This document shows positions 5,808 through 5,869 of a DNA stretch of 5,869 nucleotides, one piece after another (the first letter of the stretch is position 1; each line of letters opens with the position of its first letter). Location of the stretch: positions 1 through 5,869 of the forward strand of contig PSRF01000385.1 of NCBI GenBank assembly GCA_003175865.1, in the 5' to 3' direction. The notes under the pieces were generated by a model. The model worked only from the letters and a program-made list of their open reading frames with translations, was not told the DNA's origin and made no database searches. The position numbers were made by a program, and so were the translations under genes. This DNA is from Blastocatellia bacterium (lineage in GTDB: Bacteria; Acidobacteriota; Blastocatellia; Pyrinomonadales; Pyrinomonadaceae).

Positions 5808-5869
5808 ATGCTCCCGAACCCCCAGGGAATCACTCAACTCTTAACTCGATGGAGCGACGGCGATAAGGC
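5808..5869 (+). CDS. N-terminal start of an ECF-type sigma-70 factor (3' truncated by the window edge)
   Basis: Translation from the ATG at 5808 begins MLPNPQGITQLLTRWSDGDK and runs off the right edge. The 'ITQLL..W..GD.A' opening is characteristic of a group of ECF RNA polymerase sigma factors abundant in Acidobacteria and Planctomycetes (TIGR02999-like), where it precedes helix 1 of sigma region 2. Members of this group often lie next to serine/threonine protein kinase genes, which would fit a kinase beyond the edge, but that is not visible. An in-frame TGA lies two codons before the ATG (TGA GTC ATG), so the start cannot be further upstream. There is no strong Shine-Dalgarno. Only 20 complete codons are seen, so the call rests on this short signature and its position. 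It diverges from the secreted protein gene across a 148-bp spacer. Confidence 0.7.
   Translation, partial: MLPNPQGITQLLTRWSDGDK

Overview
The window looks like ordinary chromosome from an Acidobacteria-type bacterium, probably class Blastocatellia. This is an inference from gene content: a TolB/PD40-type C-terminus of the kind attached to signalling proteins, the start of an ECF sigma factor of the group abundant in Acidobacteria and Planctomycetes, a secreted M28 metallopeptidase, an exported TPR protein, moderate GC, and a dispersed-repeat-like palindromic element. No rRNA, tRNA, CRISPR array, transposase or phage gene was seen.

Layout from left to right. Positions 1-273 hold the 3' end of a large plus-strand gene with a beta-propeller-like C-terminus, closed by a clear Rho-independent terminator (322-355). 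A 113-aa protein of unknown function (439-780, +) has a near-perfect Shine-Dalgarno. It converges, with only 9 bp between the stops, on an exported L,D-transpeptidase with a peptidoglycan-binding domain (790-1629, -). The 376-bp gap that follows (1630-2005) holds a 177-bp inverted-repeat element made of two roughly 88-bp half-units, then a promoter with a perfect TATAAT for a secreted M28 zinc peptidase (2006-3682, +).

The M28 gene converges on a minus-strand pair that reads from right to left. The first gene of the pair encodes a secreted, four-cysteine protein of unknown function (4808-5659). The second encodes an exported protein of eight uninterrupted 34-residue TPRs (3712-4740). The 67-bp gap between them carries a strong hairpin with a perfect 10-bp stem and no U-tract. 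Upstream of the pair, reading the other way, is the start of an ECF sigma factor gene that runs off the right edge. The shared 148-bp spacer holds symmetric -10-like boxes and short inverted and direct repeats.

Four of the complete gene products are predicted to be exported: a cell-wall cross-linking enzyme, a peptidase, a TPR scaffold and an orphan secreted protein. The region therefore leans towards envelope functions, with signalling genes cut at both edges. No single pathway joins them all. The most credible unit that may be undescribed is the orphan secreted protein with its TPR partner and intercistronic hairpin, placed divergently from the sigma factor. The most unusual DNA structure is the palindromic repeat at 1708-1884.
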